Origin: Clostridiales bacterium
GTDB taxonomy: Bacteria; Bacillota; Clostridia; Lachnospirales; Lachnospiraceae
DNA: 52,632 nt
Direction of reading: 5' to 3'
NCBI GenBank assembly: GCA_021202925.1
Contig: JAJQCD010000018.1
Span: forward strand, 1 to 52,632
Below the pieces are notes generated by a model. That model was not told where the DNA came from. It worked only from the letters and a program-made list of their open reading frames with translations, and did not search any database. The position numbers and the translations under genes are program-made. Positions 6,920-14,270 of the stretch are shown piece by piece (the first letter of the stretch is position 1; each line of letters begins with the position of its first letter).

Positions 6920-9446
6920 CCCCTGCGTTACTCAGAAAGGGAAGCCAGCGAATCGTCTTCCCGTCTGTTTTCATCGTCACCGCGCCCGTATCTGTCGTCT
7001 GATAAATCAACGTCTGATGACTCTTCAGGCGCTCCATCGTCTCTGCGTGGGGATGGCCGTAACGATTGCCTTCCCCGCAGGAAACCACTGCCCAGACCGG
7101 CTTCAGCGCATCCAGCCAGACATCCGAGGTGGAATATTTCGAACCATGATGAGCAACCTTCAGCACCTGCACTCCCGCAAGCTCCGGCAGAGACCCGTCT
7201 GCATCAGCGAAAGCCAGCAATTCTGCCTCCCCCTCCGCACTCATGTCACCGGTCAGCAGCAGGCCCGAATCTCCGTAATTCACGCGCAGCACCAGGGAAT
7301 GCTCATTCCGGTCCGTACCATCCGGCAGCGGATTGTCTCTGGTCTCATCCGGATACAGACAGGTCACAGTCAGCCGTCCCAGCAAAAGACAGTCGCCGCG
7401 TTCCAGCCAGATGACCGCGCATCCTCTCTCTGCAGCCAGTGTTTCCAGTGTCTCATATGACTCGTCCCCATATCCGGCAGCAGGAAGGAGCAGGTTGCGA
7501 ATCGTGACGCCGGTCTCCTCTTCCAGAAGATACGTCAGACCACTGATATGATCCTGATCGCCATGACTGACAATTGCGTAATCCACCGTGCGGATTCCCC
7601 TGCTTTTCAGAAAAGGAAGCAGACGATTCTCCCCTAGTCTCTTCTGATCCGTACTTCCGCCATCCGTAAGGATCACAAAGCGGTCGGTCCGCAGGCAGAT
7701 CCCATCGCCCTGTCCCACATCCAGGAACGTCACCTCCAGCCCGCGAACCGGAACCGGGAACAGCACCAGTACGGACAGCACCAGCAAAACCGTCAGGCGG
7801 GCATTCTCTCCGCGGCGTTTCCTGCATCCCATATCCTCCCGCATCAGCCACATACCCGCTCCCACCGCTCCCGCAAGGATACCGTAGCTGGCTCCCATCT
7901 GCCAGATTTCCGGTCTGCCGGCGATCAGTGCGCTGCCCGGCAGTTTCTCAAATATGCGGCAGCACCACTCATACCAGCGCAGCACCGCACAGGCCCCTCC
8001 AGCCGCAAAGCGGCCGCCTGCCAGGCTGAAGTTTCCCACCACAATCCCGGCTGCCCCCGAGCCCACCAGAATACCGGCAAAGGGCACTACAATCAGATTC
8101 AGAAACATGCTGTAAAGAGGGATCTGAAAAAAATGGTACAGAACCAGAGGTATGGTCACAAGCTGCATGGAAACACTGACCCGAAATACCTGAGCCGCTT
8201 TTGTGCTCACCCGTCTGATGCGCCCCTGCGCCTCCGTCTCCCGACGCTTCTTTGCGTCTTTGCCTGTTTCCTGTCCGTTCCTGTCGGCGCCTTTTTCCGG
8301 AGACTCCGGATCGTTTCGTCCGCTCTCCCCGTCCACTCCCTGGATTTTCTCCAGGCACGGCGCGAGTCCGCCGATCCCGACCAGTGCCGCAAACGAAAGC
8401 TGCACCCCCGCCTGACTCAGCCCATAGGGACTGTCCCAGGCGATCACCAGTGCGGAAAGCCCCAGCGCCGTCAGAAGATCACAGGTCCGTCCCAGCCAGG
8501 CCGCCAGGAACCCGCACAGAGCCATGATCAGCGCCCGGATCACCGACGAACCGGAGCCACTTAAGATCGCATAAGCTGTGAGCAGCACACCGCCGGTCAG
8601 AGCGGCAGACCCATATCCGGCTCCCAGTCGGCGGATCAGCCCATAGGCTGCCAGGCTCACCAGCGTCAGATGCAGTCCGCTCACCGCCAGCATATGGGCG
8701 ATTCCGCTTCTCTGATAGAGTGAACGCACTTCTTCGGGCAAGGCTGTCCGGTCTCCGAGAATCACTGCCCGCAAAACGCCCGCATCCTCCTCTGACACAA
8801 TCGAATCGAGAACCATTGCCGCATGTTCCGAGAGCCGTCTCAGGCCTTCCCGGAAACGATGGTATCCGCTATCCGTCACCCGAAGCGAATCGCCGAACAC
8901 GCGATAACTCATCTTCAGCGACCAATAATACCGGCGATAATCGAACTCGCCCGGATTTCTCGCCGTCTCAAACAGGGCAAATTCTCCCTGCACACTCACC
9001 CGGTTCCCGATGCGGATCTCACCTGCGTCAAAGCGCTCCGCATCCAGATAGACCGGAACCTTCCGCAGGGCATAGCCGCCCGCCTCCACATCGCCCAGTT
9101 CCAGAATCAGCCAGCCGTTCTTCACTGACACACGGGTCACTGTACCCTCCAGAAGCGACTCTGTCCCATCCAGACCATAAGCCGCCTCCGTCTCACATCG
9201 CCGAAGTTCCCGCCAGCCCCGAAACGCTCCCACGACAGCCGCCAGAATGGCCACCACAATCCAGAACCGCACCGTCTCATCCAGGCCCGGCAGACTGACA
9301 TGCGTATGCCACAACGCACACACCAGAACAGGCAGCGCCGCAGCGATCGCCGCGAACAGCGCTGTCCAGACCGTTCTCCCCGACAGAATCATTCCCTCTC
9401 CAAGGACAAATCCACCCGCCAGAAGCAGAAGCGGTCGTCTGATCAA
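6906..9446 (-). CDS. comEC: ComEC/Rec2 family DNA-uptake channel protein
   Basis: ComEC forms the inner-membrane channel for single-stranded DNA during natural transformation. The 846-aa protein has an N-terminal DUF4131-like part, a polytopic competence domain (ISEEDAGVLRAVILGDRT, then RSGIAHMLAVSGLHLTLVSL) and a C-terminal metallo-beta-lactamase domain with VTFLDVGQGDGICLRT, SHGDQDHISGL, LLLTGDMS and VLKVAHHGSKYSTSD. I chose TTG 9446, giving IRRPLLLLAGGF, because GAGAGGAG lies upstream. Between transmembrane segments near residues 370-420 is a charged insertion rich in Glu, Lys and Arg (ESPEKGADRNGQETGKDAKK). No comEA is adjacent, so competence cannot be concluded. Confidence 0.92.
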   Translation of the reverse strand: MIRRPLLLLAGGFVLGEGMILSGRTVWTALFAAIAAALPVLVCALWHTHVSLPGLDETVRFWIVVAILAAVVGAFRGWRELRRCETEAAYGLDGTESLLEGTVTRVSVKNGWLILELGDVEAGGYALRKVPVYLDAERFDAGEIRIGNRVSVQGEFALFETARNPGEFDYRRYYWSLKMSYRVFGDSLRVTDSGYHRFREGLRRLSEHAAMVLDSIVSEEDAGVLRAVILGDRTALPEEVRSLYQRSGIAHMLAVSGLHLTLVSLAAYGLIRRLGAGYGSAALTGGVLLTAYAILSGSGSSVIRALIMALCGFLAAWLGRTCDLLTALGLSALVIAWDSPYGLSQAGVQLSFAALVGIGGLAPCLEKIQGVDGESGRNDPESPEKGADRNGQETGKDAKKRRETEAQGRIRRVSTKAAQVFRVSVSMQLVTIPLVLYHFFQIPLYSMFLNLIVVPFAGILVGSGAAGIVVGNFSLAGGRFAAGGACAVLRWYEWCCRIFEKLPGSALIAGRPEIWQMGASYGILAGAVGAGMWLMREDMGCRKRRGENARLTVLLVLSVLVLFPVPVRGLEVTFLDVGQGDGICLRTDRFVILTDGGSTDQKRLGENRLLPFLKSRGIRTVDYAIVSHGDQDHISGLTYLLEEETGVTIRNLLLPAAGYGDESYETLETLAAERGCAVIWLERGDCLLLGRLTVTCLYPDETRDNPLPDGTDRNEHSLVLRVNYGDSGLLLTGDMSAEGEAELLAFADADGSLPELAGVQVLKVAHHGSKYSTSDVWLDALKPVWAVVSCGEGNRYGHPHAETMERLKSHQTLIYQTTDTGAVTMKTDGKTIRWLPFLSNAGDGKE

Positions 9447-9459
9447 ACAATCTCCTCTC

Positions 9460-10407
9460 TCAGTCAGAATTTCCGATGACAATATAATCCAGATTCCGTT
9501 CAAACAGAGTATTTAACGAAACCGTATCCCGGAACATCACATCCTGACTGCCATTCACGCTGATCTGCACCCGATTCACCGATAACTGCTCCAGAAGAGA
9601 GTTGACGATGGAATAAATCGGAATATAATCCTTTACCTCCAGCGTGTTATTTAAAAATGTAGCGTCCAGATTCAGATAACAGACATTTTCGTTGACGGAC
9701 ACATTCAGCACCCGTGTGGACGGATTCAGCGTCGGCCGCAGAGACGAGGACTCCGGCCCGCCAATCAGCTCATCCACAATCACGCGCTCCACAGAGGTAT
9801 TGACGTTGTGCATCACACTACGTGTCTCCGGATACAGAAATTCTCCCTCCTCATCAGTAAAGTACAGGGTCAGTTCCGCCCGCTCATACGCATTGACGTC
9901 CGTAATGCTGTCCACAAAATTCGACGCCGAGATCATTCCCACCGGCATCTGGCTCGAATCCAGAAGCGGCTGTCCGCCGGAATAAATATTGATATAGTCC
10001 ACGCCCGGCGCCTGCGTCAGCGTCAGCGTCAGCGCGGCCCGGCAGAGAATCTCCCGATACGAGCTCATGGCAGAATAATTGTTGTCGAAGAACAGATACA
10101 GAACCATGTCCTCTTTCCGGTATCCCTGATACTCTACCTTATCCGTCATCGCCACCTGCGCGTCCAGCTCCGCAGGAACACGCATCAGATTCTCCATCAG
10201 CTCCTGCAGCAGCGAATCGACATCCTCCGTCGCCGTATCATAATCATATGCCACCAGGCGGGTCGCAGCCGAATTCAGATAATAGATCGAATACCGCTGC
10301 TCTCCCTCGCGCGGTCCCTCCTTGCGGGCGCACCCGGACACGACAGCCAGCACCGCAAACAGAAGCAAAACCACCGCCGGAACGCGGACGCTTCGTTGTT
10401 GTCTCAT
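9460..10407 (-). CDS. GerMN-domain lipoprotein
   Basis: This 315-aa exported lipoprotein has an N-terminal signal peptide ending in a lipobox (AVVSGC). Two copies of a GerMN-like fold are recognisable: one from IYYLNSAATRLVAYDY to about residue 150, the second from ELTLYFTDEEGEFLYPETRS through VIVDELIGGPESSSLRPTLN to the C-terminus. GerMN domains occur in spore-germination protein GerM and in LpqB of actinobacteria. The ATG at 10407 has GGAGG eight bases upstream. It lies about 35 bases after the sensor-kinase stop, so the two are probably co-transcribed. A role as an extracellular partner of that kinase is inferred from context only. Confidence 0.82.
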   Translation of the reverse strand: MRQQRSVRVPAVVLLLFAVLAVVSGCARKEGPREGEQRYSIYYLNSAATRLVAYDYDTATEDVDSLLQELMENLMRVPAELDAQVAMTDKVEYQGYRKEDMVLYLFFDNNYSAMSSYREILCRAALTLTLTQAPGVDYINIYSGGQPLLDSSQMPVGMISASNFVDSITDVNAYERAELTLYFTDEEGEFLYPETRSVMHNVNTSVERVIVDELIGGPESSSLRPTLNPSTRVLNVSVNENVCYLNLDATFLNNTLEVKDYIPIYSIVNSLLEQLSVNRVQISVNGSQDVMFRDTVSLNTLFERNLDYIVIGNSD

Positions 10408-10441
10408 AAACATTTCCTCCAGCTTCCCCCGAAACGGTTCC

Positions 10442-11896
10442 TCAGGCGACATAATTCAGAGGAATCCGAAGCGTAAACGTGCTCCCCTCCCCCTCTTTGC
10501 TGCTCAGCTTGATCGCACCCTTATGCATCAGTACGACACTCCGCGTGATGGCCAGTCCCAGCCCGCTTCCTCCGGTCTCCCGCGAACGCGCCTTGTCCAC
10601 CCGGTAAAAGCGGTCAAAAATCCGATCCTGCACATCCTCCAGAATCCCGATCCCGGAGTCCGTCACCTTCACATAGAAAAACTTGTGATCCGCATCCAGC
10701 GTCACCCGGACCCAGCCGTCCTCCCGGTTGTATTTCACGGCGTTCTCCACCAGATTGGAAATGGCGAGCGATATCTTTACTTCATCCACATCCGCCGTCA
10801 CCTCCCGGATGCTCTCAAAGACCAGCTCCACCTTCTGTTTGTTCGCAATCGGTCGCAGCCGCTTCAGGATCTGCTCCACCAGGGCATTGATGTTCACCTG
10901 GCTCACATTCAGTTCCGCCTCGGACTTGTCCATCTTCACCAGCGTCAGCAAATCATTGATAATATTGCTTTCCCGGTCAATTTCAACGGAAATGTCCTCC
11001 ATGAACTCCCGGTACAGTTCAACCGGCGCATCCCCCATTCCCATCAGCGAATCCGCCAGCACCCGGATCGATGTGATCGGCGTCTTCAGTTCATGAGAGA
11101 CATTGGATACAAACTCCTGCCTGGACTGGTCAACCTCTCTCAGCTTCGAGATCGTCAGTTCCACCTCCTGAGAAATATCCCTCGTCTCCTGATACGCATC
11201 CGTAATGATATCGGTATCCAGCGCCCCCTGTGCCACATGGTTCAGCTTTACCCGCAGTTCCCGCAATGGTTTCGTCAGGAAAACAGATGCCGCCACTGCC
11301 GCCACCACCGCCACCAGCATGACAATACACTGCAAAAGCAGCGTCTTGTCCGCCACACTCTCTGTCACGGACAGAAGGGGTTCGGTCGACGCGGTCATAA
11401 TCAGCGCGCCCACCACCGTCTTATCCTCACTCGACGCGTAAATCGGCGCCGTTACCGCGAAATAACGTTTTTCTTTATTATAGCGGTTGCTCGTCTCTCC
11501 CTGAAAACAGCGAATCACTGTCTCCGCGATGTGATAACGGTTCTCTGCAATGTGAAAGGTGTCCTCAATGATACGGAAGTCCTGGTTGACCACGACAATC
11601 CGGCCGTCATACACGTCCGCCGCCGTCTGAATCTCGCCCTCCATCGCCGCCCGCCCTTCCCCGGACAGATAATTCACCCGCATCATCTTATCGCTCAGGA
11701 TCCGGATTTCACTCTGTACACGCGCCATGCGGTCGTCTACCTGCGCCTGGCTCATCGAGACAATGACCGTCTGCGTACAGAGAACCATCGGAATCAGCGC
11801 AAACAGCACCAGAAGAATGGCAACCGGCAGCTTCATGCTGACCGTTATCCGCGGTTTCCACGGGAATTTTCTCCATGGTCTCTCCTCATAATCCAT
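10442..11896 (-). CDS. Membrane sensor histidine kinase (HAMP-HisKA-HATPase)
   Basis: The two-component sensor kinase has a transmembrane helix near residues 20-42 (LPVAILLVLFALIPMVL), an extracytoplasmic domain of about 150 residues, a second helix (LQCIVMLVAVVAAVAASVF), a HAMP segment (TKPLRELRVKLNHVAQG), the phospho-acceptor H-box FVSNVSHELKTPITSIRVL, an N-box (ISLAISNLVENAVKYN), DSGIGI and GGSGLGLAITRSVV. The overall plan is WalK/PhoR-like. No response regulator gene is adjacent: upstream is gpmI, downstream the GerMN lipoprotein. The ATG at 11896 (MDYEERP) has GAGG about nine bases upstream; an ATG at 11905 is an alternative. Confidence 0.9.
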   Translation of the reverse strand: MDYEERPWRKFPWKPRITVSMKLPVAILLVLFALIPMVLCTQTVIVSMSQAQVDDRMARVQSEIRILSDKMMRVNYLSGEGRAAMEGEIQTAADVYDGRIVVVNQDFRIIEDTFHIAENRYHIAETVIRCFQGETSNRYNKEKRYFAVTAPIYASSEDKTVVGALIMTASTEPLLSVTESVADKTLLLQCIVMLVAVVAAVAASVFLTKPLRELRVKLNHVAQGALDTDIITDAYQETRDISQEVELTISKLREVDQSRQEFVSNVSHELKTPITSIRVLADSLMGMGDAPVELYREFMEDISVEIDRESNIINDLLTLVKMDKSEAELNVSQVNINALVEQILKRLRPIANKQKVELVFESIREVTADVDEVKISLAISNLVENAVKYNREDGWVRVTLDADHKFFYVKVTDSGIGILEDVQDRIFDRFYRVDKARSRETGGSGLGLAITRSVVLMHKGAIKLSSKEGEGSTFTLRIPLNYVA

Positions 11897-11937
11897 CACT
11901 CTCATTCCTCATCCATGTCAGTCTCATTTTGTGCGGA

Positions 11938-11972
11938 ATGCCCGCTGCCTCCATATCGCGGGCAGCGGGCAT
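11938..11972. terminator. 12-bp hairpin between gpmI and the sensor kinase gene
   Basis: ATGCCCGCTGCC and GGCAGCGGGCAT are perfectly complementary across an 11-nt loop. The uridine-rich flank (TTTTA) is on the plus side, whereas transcription from gpmI runs on the minus strand, where the stem is followed by TCC. It is therefore either a weak terminator for gpmI or an attenuator before the kinase gene. Confidence 0.5.
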
Positions 11973-12030
11973 TTTATCCTCAGTAATCCATCCGGCTTAA
12001 GACACCGGCCAGGCTCAGCATCGTCGTCAT

Positions 12031-13572
12031 TTACTCCGTCAGCAGCGACCTGCCGGTCATCTCCTTCGGCTGCTCCATTCCCATCAGTTCAATCAGGGTC
12101 GGAACAATATCCGCCAGGCATCCGCCTTCACGTAGCCCGTACTTCGGATCTGCGTTCACCAGAATAAAGGGAACCGGGTTCGTCGTATGCGCCGTCCAGG
12201 GCTCGCCGGTCTCATAATCGATCAGCTGCTCTGCATTGCCATGATCCGCGCAGATGAACAGCACGCCGCCCACTTCCTTCACGGCATCCACCGCACGACC
12301 CACACACTCATCCACCGTCTCGATCGCCCGCACAGCCGCGGACTCGACGCCGGTATGACCAACCATATCCGGGTTTGCAAAGTTGATGATAATCACATCG
12401 TATGCTCCGCCCTTTATGCAGTCGACGAGACGGTCGCAGACCGCCGGTGCGCTCATCTCCGGTTTGAGATCGTAGGTGGGAACCTCCTTCGGAGAAGGAA
12501 TCAGGAAACGGTCCTCTCCCTCGTTCGGCTCTTCCACGCCGCCATTGAAAAAGAACGTCACATGCGCATATTTCTCTGTCTCGGCAATTCTCGCCTGCTT
12601 CAGGCCGTTCGCAGCCAGGAATTCTCCGAACGTATTCGTCACGCCTTCCTTGACAAAGGCCACCAGCTTATTGGAAATGGTCTCGTCATAATCCGTGAAG
12701 CATACATAGGTCGTCTTCACGCGCGGCCCACGGTCAAATCCATCAAACTCATCATCACAGAATACATGGGTAATCTCCCTCGCGCGATCCGGACGGAAAT
12801 TGTAAAAGATCACCGAATCGCCATCCTGGATCAGACCCACCGGCTTTCCGTTCTCGCAGACCACAGTCGGATACACAAACTCATCCGTCTTCCCGTCATC
12901 ATAAGACGCCTGGATGCCGCCGGTCGCGCTGTCTGCTGCATGGCCGATTCCCTTCGTCAGAGCATCGTAGGCAATCTGGATGCGATCCCAGTTCTTGTCA
13001 CGATCCATCGCATAATAACGACCATGTACGGAAGCCACCTTGCCGACGCCCAGTTCCGCCATCTTCTCTTCCAGCTCTGCCACGAACTCCCTGCCGGAAG
13101 TCGGCGGCGTGTCACGGCCGTCCAGGAAGCAGTGTACATACACCTTCTGCAAGCCGCTCCGCTTTGCCAGTTCCAGCAGACCGTAAATATGCGTCATATG
13201 GCTGTGGACGCCACCGTCTGAAACCAGACCGTACATATGCAGGGCGGAATCATTCTTCCTGCAGTTCTCAATCGCTTCCAGAAATGCCGGTTTCTCAAAA
13301 AAGTCCCCGTCCTGAATGGACTTCGTGATGCGGGTCAGCTCCTGATAAACGATACGACCCGCGCCCATATTCATATGGCCCACTTCTGAATTCCCCATCT
13401 GGCCATCCGGCAGACCCACTGCAAGGCCACTCGCCTCGCCCTTCACAAACGGGCACTGGCTCATCAGCTGATCCATCACCGGGGTTCTTCCCTCGCAGAC
13501 GGCATTGTGCTCACAATTCGCGTTCAGGCCATAGCCGTCCAGAATCATCAATACAACCGGTCTCTTGTCCAT
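12031..13572 (-). CDS. gpmI: 2,3-bisphosphoglycerate-independent phosphoglycerate mutase
   Basis: GpmI interconverts 3- and 2-phosphoglycerate in glycolysis using two Mn ions. The 513-aa protein has the N-terminal metal motif [10 protein letters not shown], the phospho-acceptor serine in [34 protein letters not shown], the [14 protein letters not shown] segment and the C-terminal [10 protein letters not shown] metal motif. The ATG at 13572 has AAGGAG nine bases upstream; longer readings are not needed. Its own promoter lies at 13667-13695. No other glycolytic gene is adjacent. Confidence 0.97.
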   Translation of the reverse strand: MDKRPVVLMILDGYGLNANCEHNAVCEGRTPVMDQLMSQCPFVKGEASGLAVGLPDGQMGNSEVGHMNMGAGRIVYQELTRITKSIQDGDFFEKPAFLEAIENCRKNDSALHMYGLVSDGGVHSHMTHIYGLLELAKRSGLQKVYVHCFLDGRDTPPTSGREFVAELEEKMAELGVGKVASVHGRYYAMDRDKNWDRIQIAYDALTKGIGHAADSATGGIQASYDDGKTDEFVYPTVVCENGKPVGLIQDGDSVIFYNFRPDRAREITHVFCDDEFDGFDRGPRVKTTYVCFTDYDETISNKLVAFVKEGVTNTFGEFLAANGLKQARIAETEKYAHVTFFFNGGVEEPNEGEDRFLIPSPKEVPTYDLKPEMSAPAVCDRLVDCIKGGAYDVIIINFANPDMVGHTGVESAAVRAIETVDECVGRAVDAVKEVGGVLFICADHGNAEQLIDYETGEPWTAHTTNPVPFILVNADPKYGLREGGCLADIVPTLIELMGMEQPKEMTGRSLLTE

Positions 13573-13666
13573 TGCACTATCTCCTTCTTTCATGACCGCG
13601 GCATGCGCGGCCGGATTCACGTAGCTGTCTCGTCATCTATTGTCTAAAATTTGACGAATCATAGTT

Positions 13667-13695
13667 ATTGTACTTCATTTTCCCCCGTTTTTCAA
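13667..13695 (-). promoter_or_regulatory. Promoter of gpmI
   Basis: On the minus strand TTGAAA (13695-13690), a 17-nt spacer and TACAAT (13672-13667) lie about 95 bases before the gpmI start. A second TATAAT-like element occurs just upstream. Confidence 0.65.
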
Positions 13696-13709
13696 GATAT
13701 GAATCAAAA

Positions 13710-14255
13710 TTATAGCGATTGCCGGCTCTGTTCCCGGAGATGTCCCCGCAGGAAGCACAAAAAGTCATTTTGGGCTTCCGCAAGCGGCCGGTCGTTGTCG
13801 TAATACCAGTCGTAATCGCCCTGCTCCACCTCGTCGTCCGAGCGGTTGCCCCAGCTCGGAGAAGCTGCGCCGCGCCGGATCAGCAGCGTATAACAGGGCG
13901 TCTGCCCCATGGCAAGGATACGTTCTCTGAATTTGCGGATTTCTTCGATCTCCCGGATGTGTACAAAGAGAAGTTCTCCGTCGCTTTCGAGGAAGTTCCG
14001 GTATTCCGCTTCCAGATAGCGGCAGGGCGCGTCACAGTAATCCACGAGAAGCGCCTTCAGGTCCGAAAGGAATTTTCTCGATTTTGAATCCTTTCGTTCG
14101 TCGCTCCAGCCCGCATAGTTGCGGGCAATCTCCTTCACCTGATCGACCGAAGAGCGATTCGCCACACGATACTCCGCGGCTGCGAACCCACACAGCGTGT
14201 CCTTGCCCACACCCCCGGCTCCGTTTATGATAATGACTGCTTTTCCCTGCATCAT
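13710..14255 (-). CDS. P-loop kinase, dNMP-kinase-like
   Basis: The 181-aa P-loop NTPase has Walker A GAGGVGKDT near residues 13-21 (VIIINGAGGVGKDTLCGFAA), which resembles deoxynucleotide monophosphate kinases and related small-molecule kinases. Other recognisable segments are RSSVDQVKEIARNYAGW and the strand ELLFVHIREIEEIRKFRE. The C-terminus contains an acidic/aromatic stretch (DYDWYYDNDRPLAEAQNDF). An ATG at 14255 with GGAGG ten bases upstream starts the gene, 15 bases downstream of the stop of the EF-G/NYN fusion, so they are probably co-transcribed. The substrate is not determinable from the sequence. Confidence 0.72.
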   Translation of the reverse strand: MMQGKAVIIINGAGGVGKDTLCGFAAAEYRVANRSSVDQVKEIARNYAGWSDERKDSKSRKFLSDLKALLVDYCDAPCRYLEAEYRNFLESDGELLFVHIREIEEIRKFRERILAMGQTPCYTLLIRRGAASPSWGNRSDDEVEQGDYDWYYDNDRPLAEAQNDFLCFLRGHLREQSRQSL

Positions 14256-14270
14256 GACTGTCCATCCTCC

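Noticed and set aside
10322-11986. Plus-strand reading frame of 554 codons opposite the sensor kinase
   Set aside because: Translation is His/Arg/Gln-rich without motifs, and the opposite strand encodes a complete histidine kinase.
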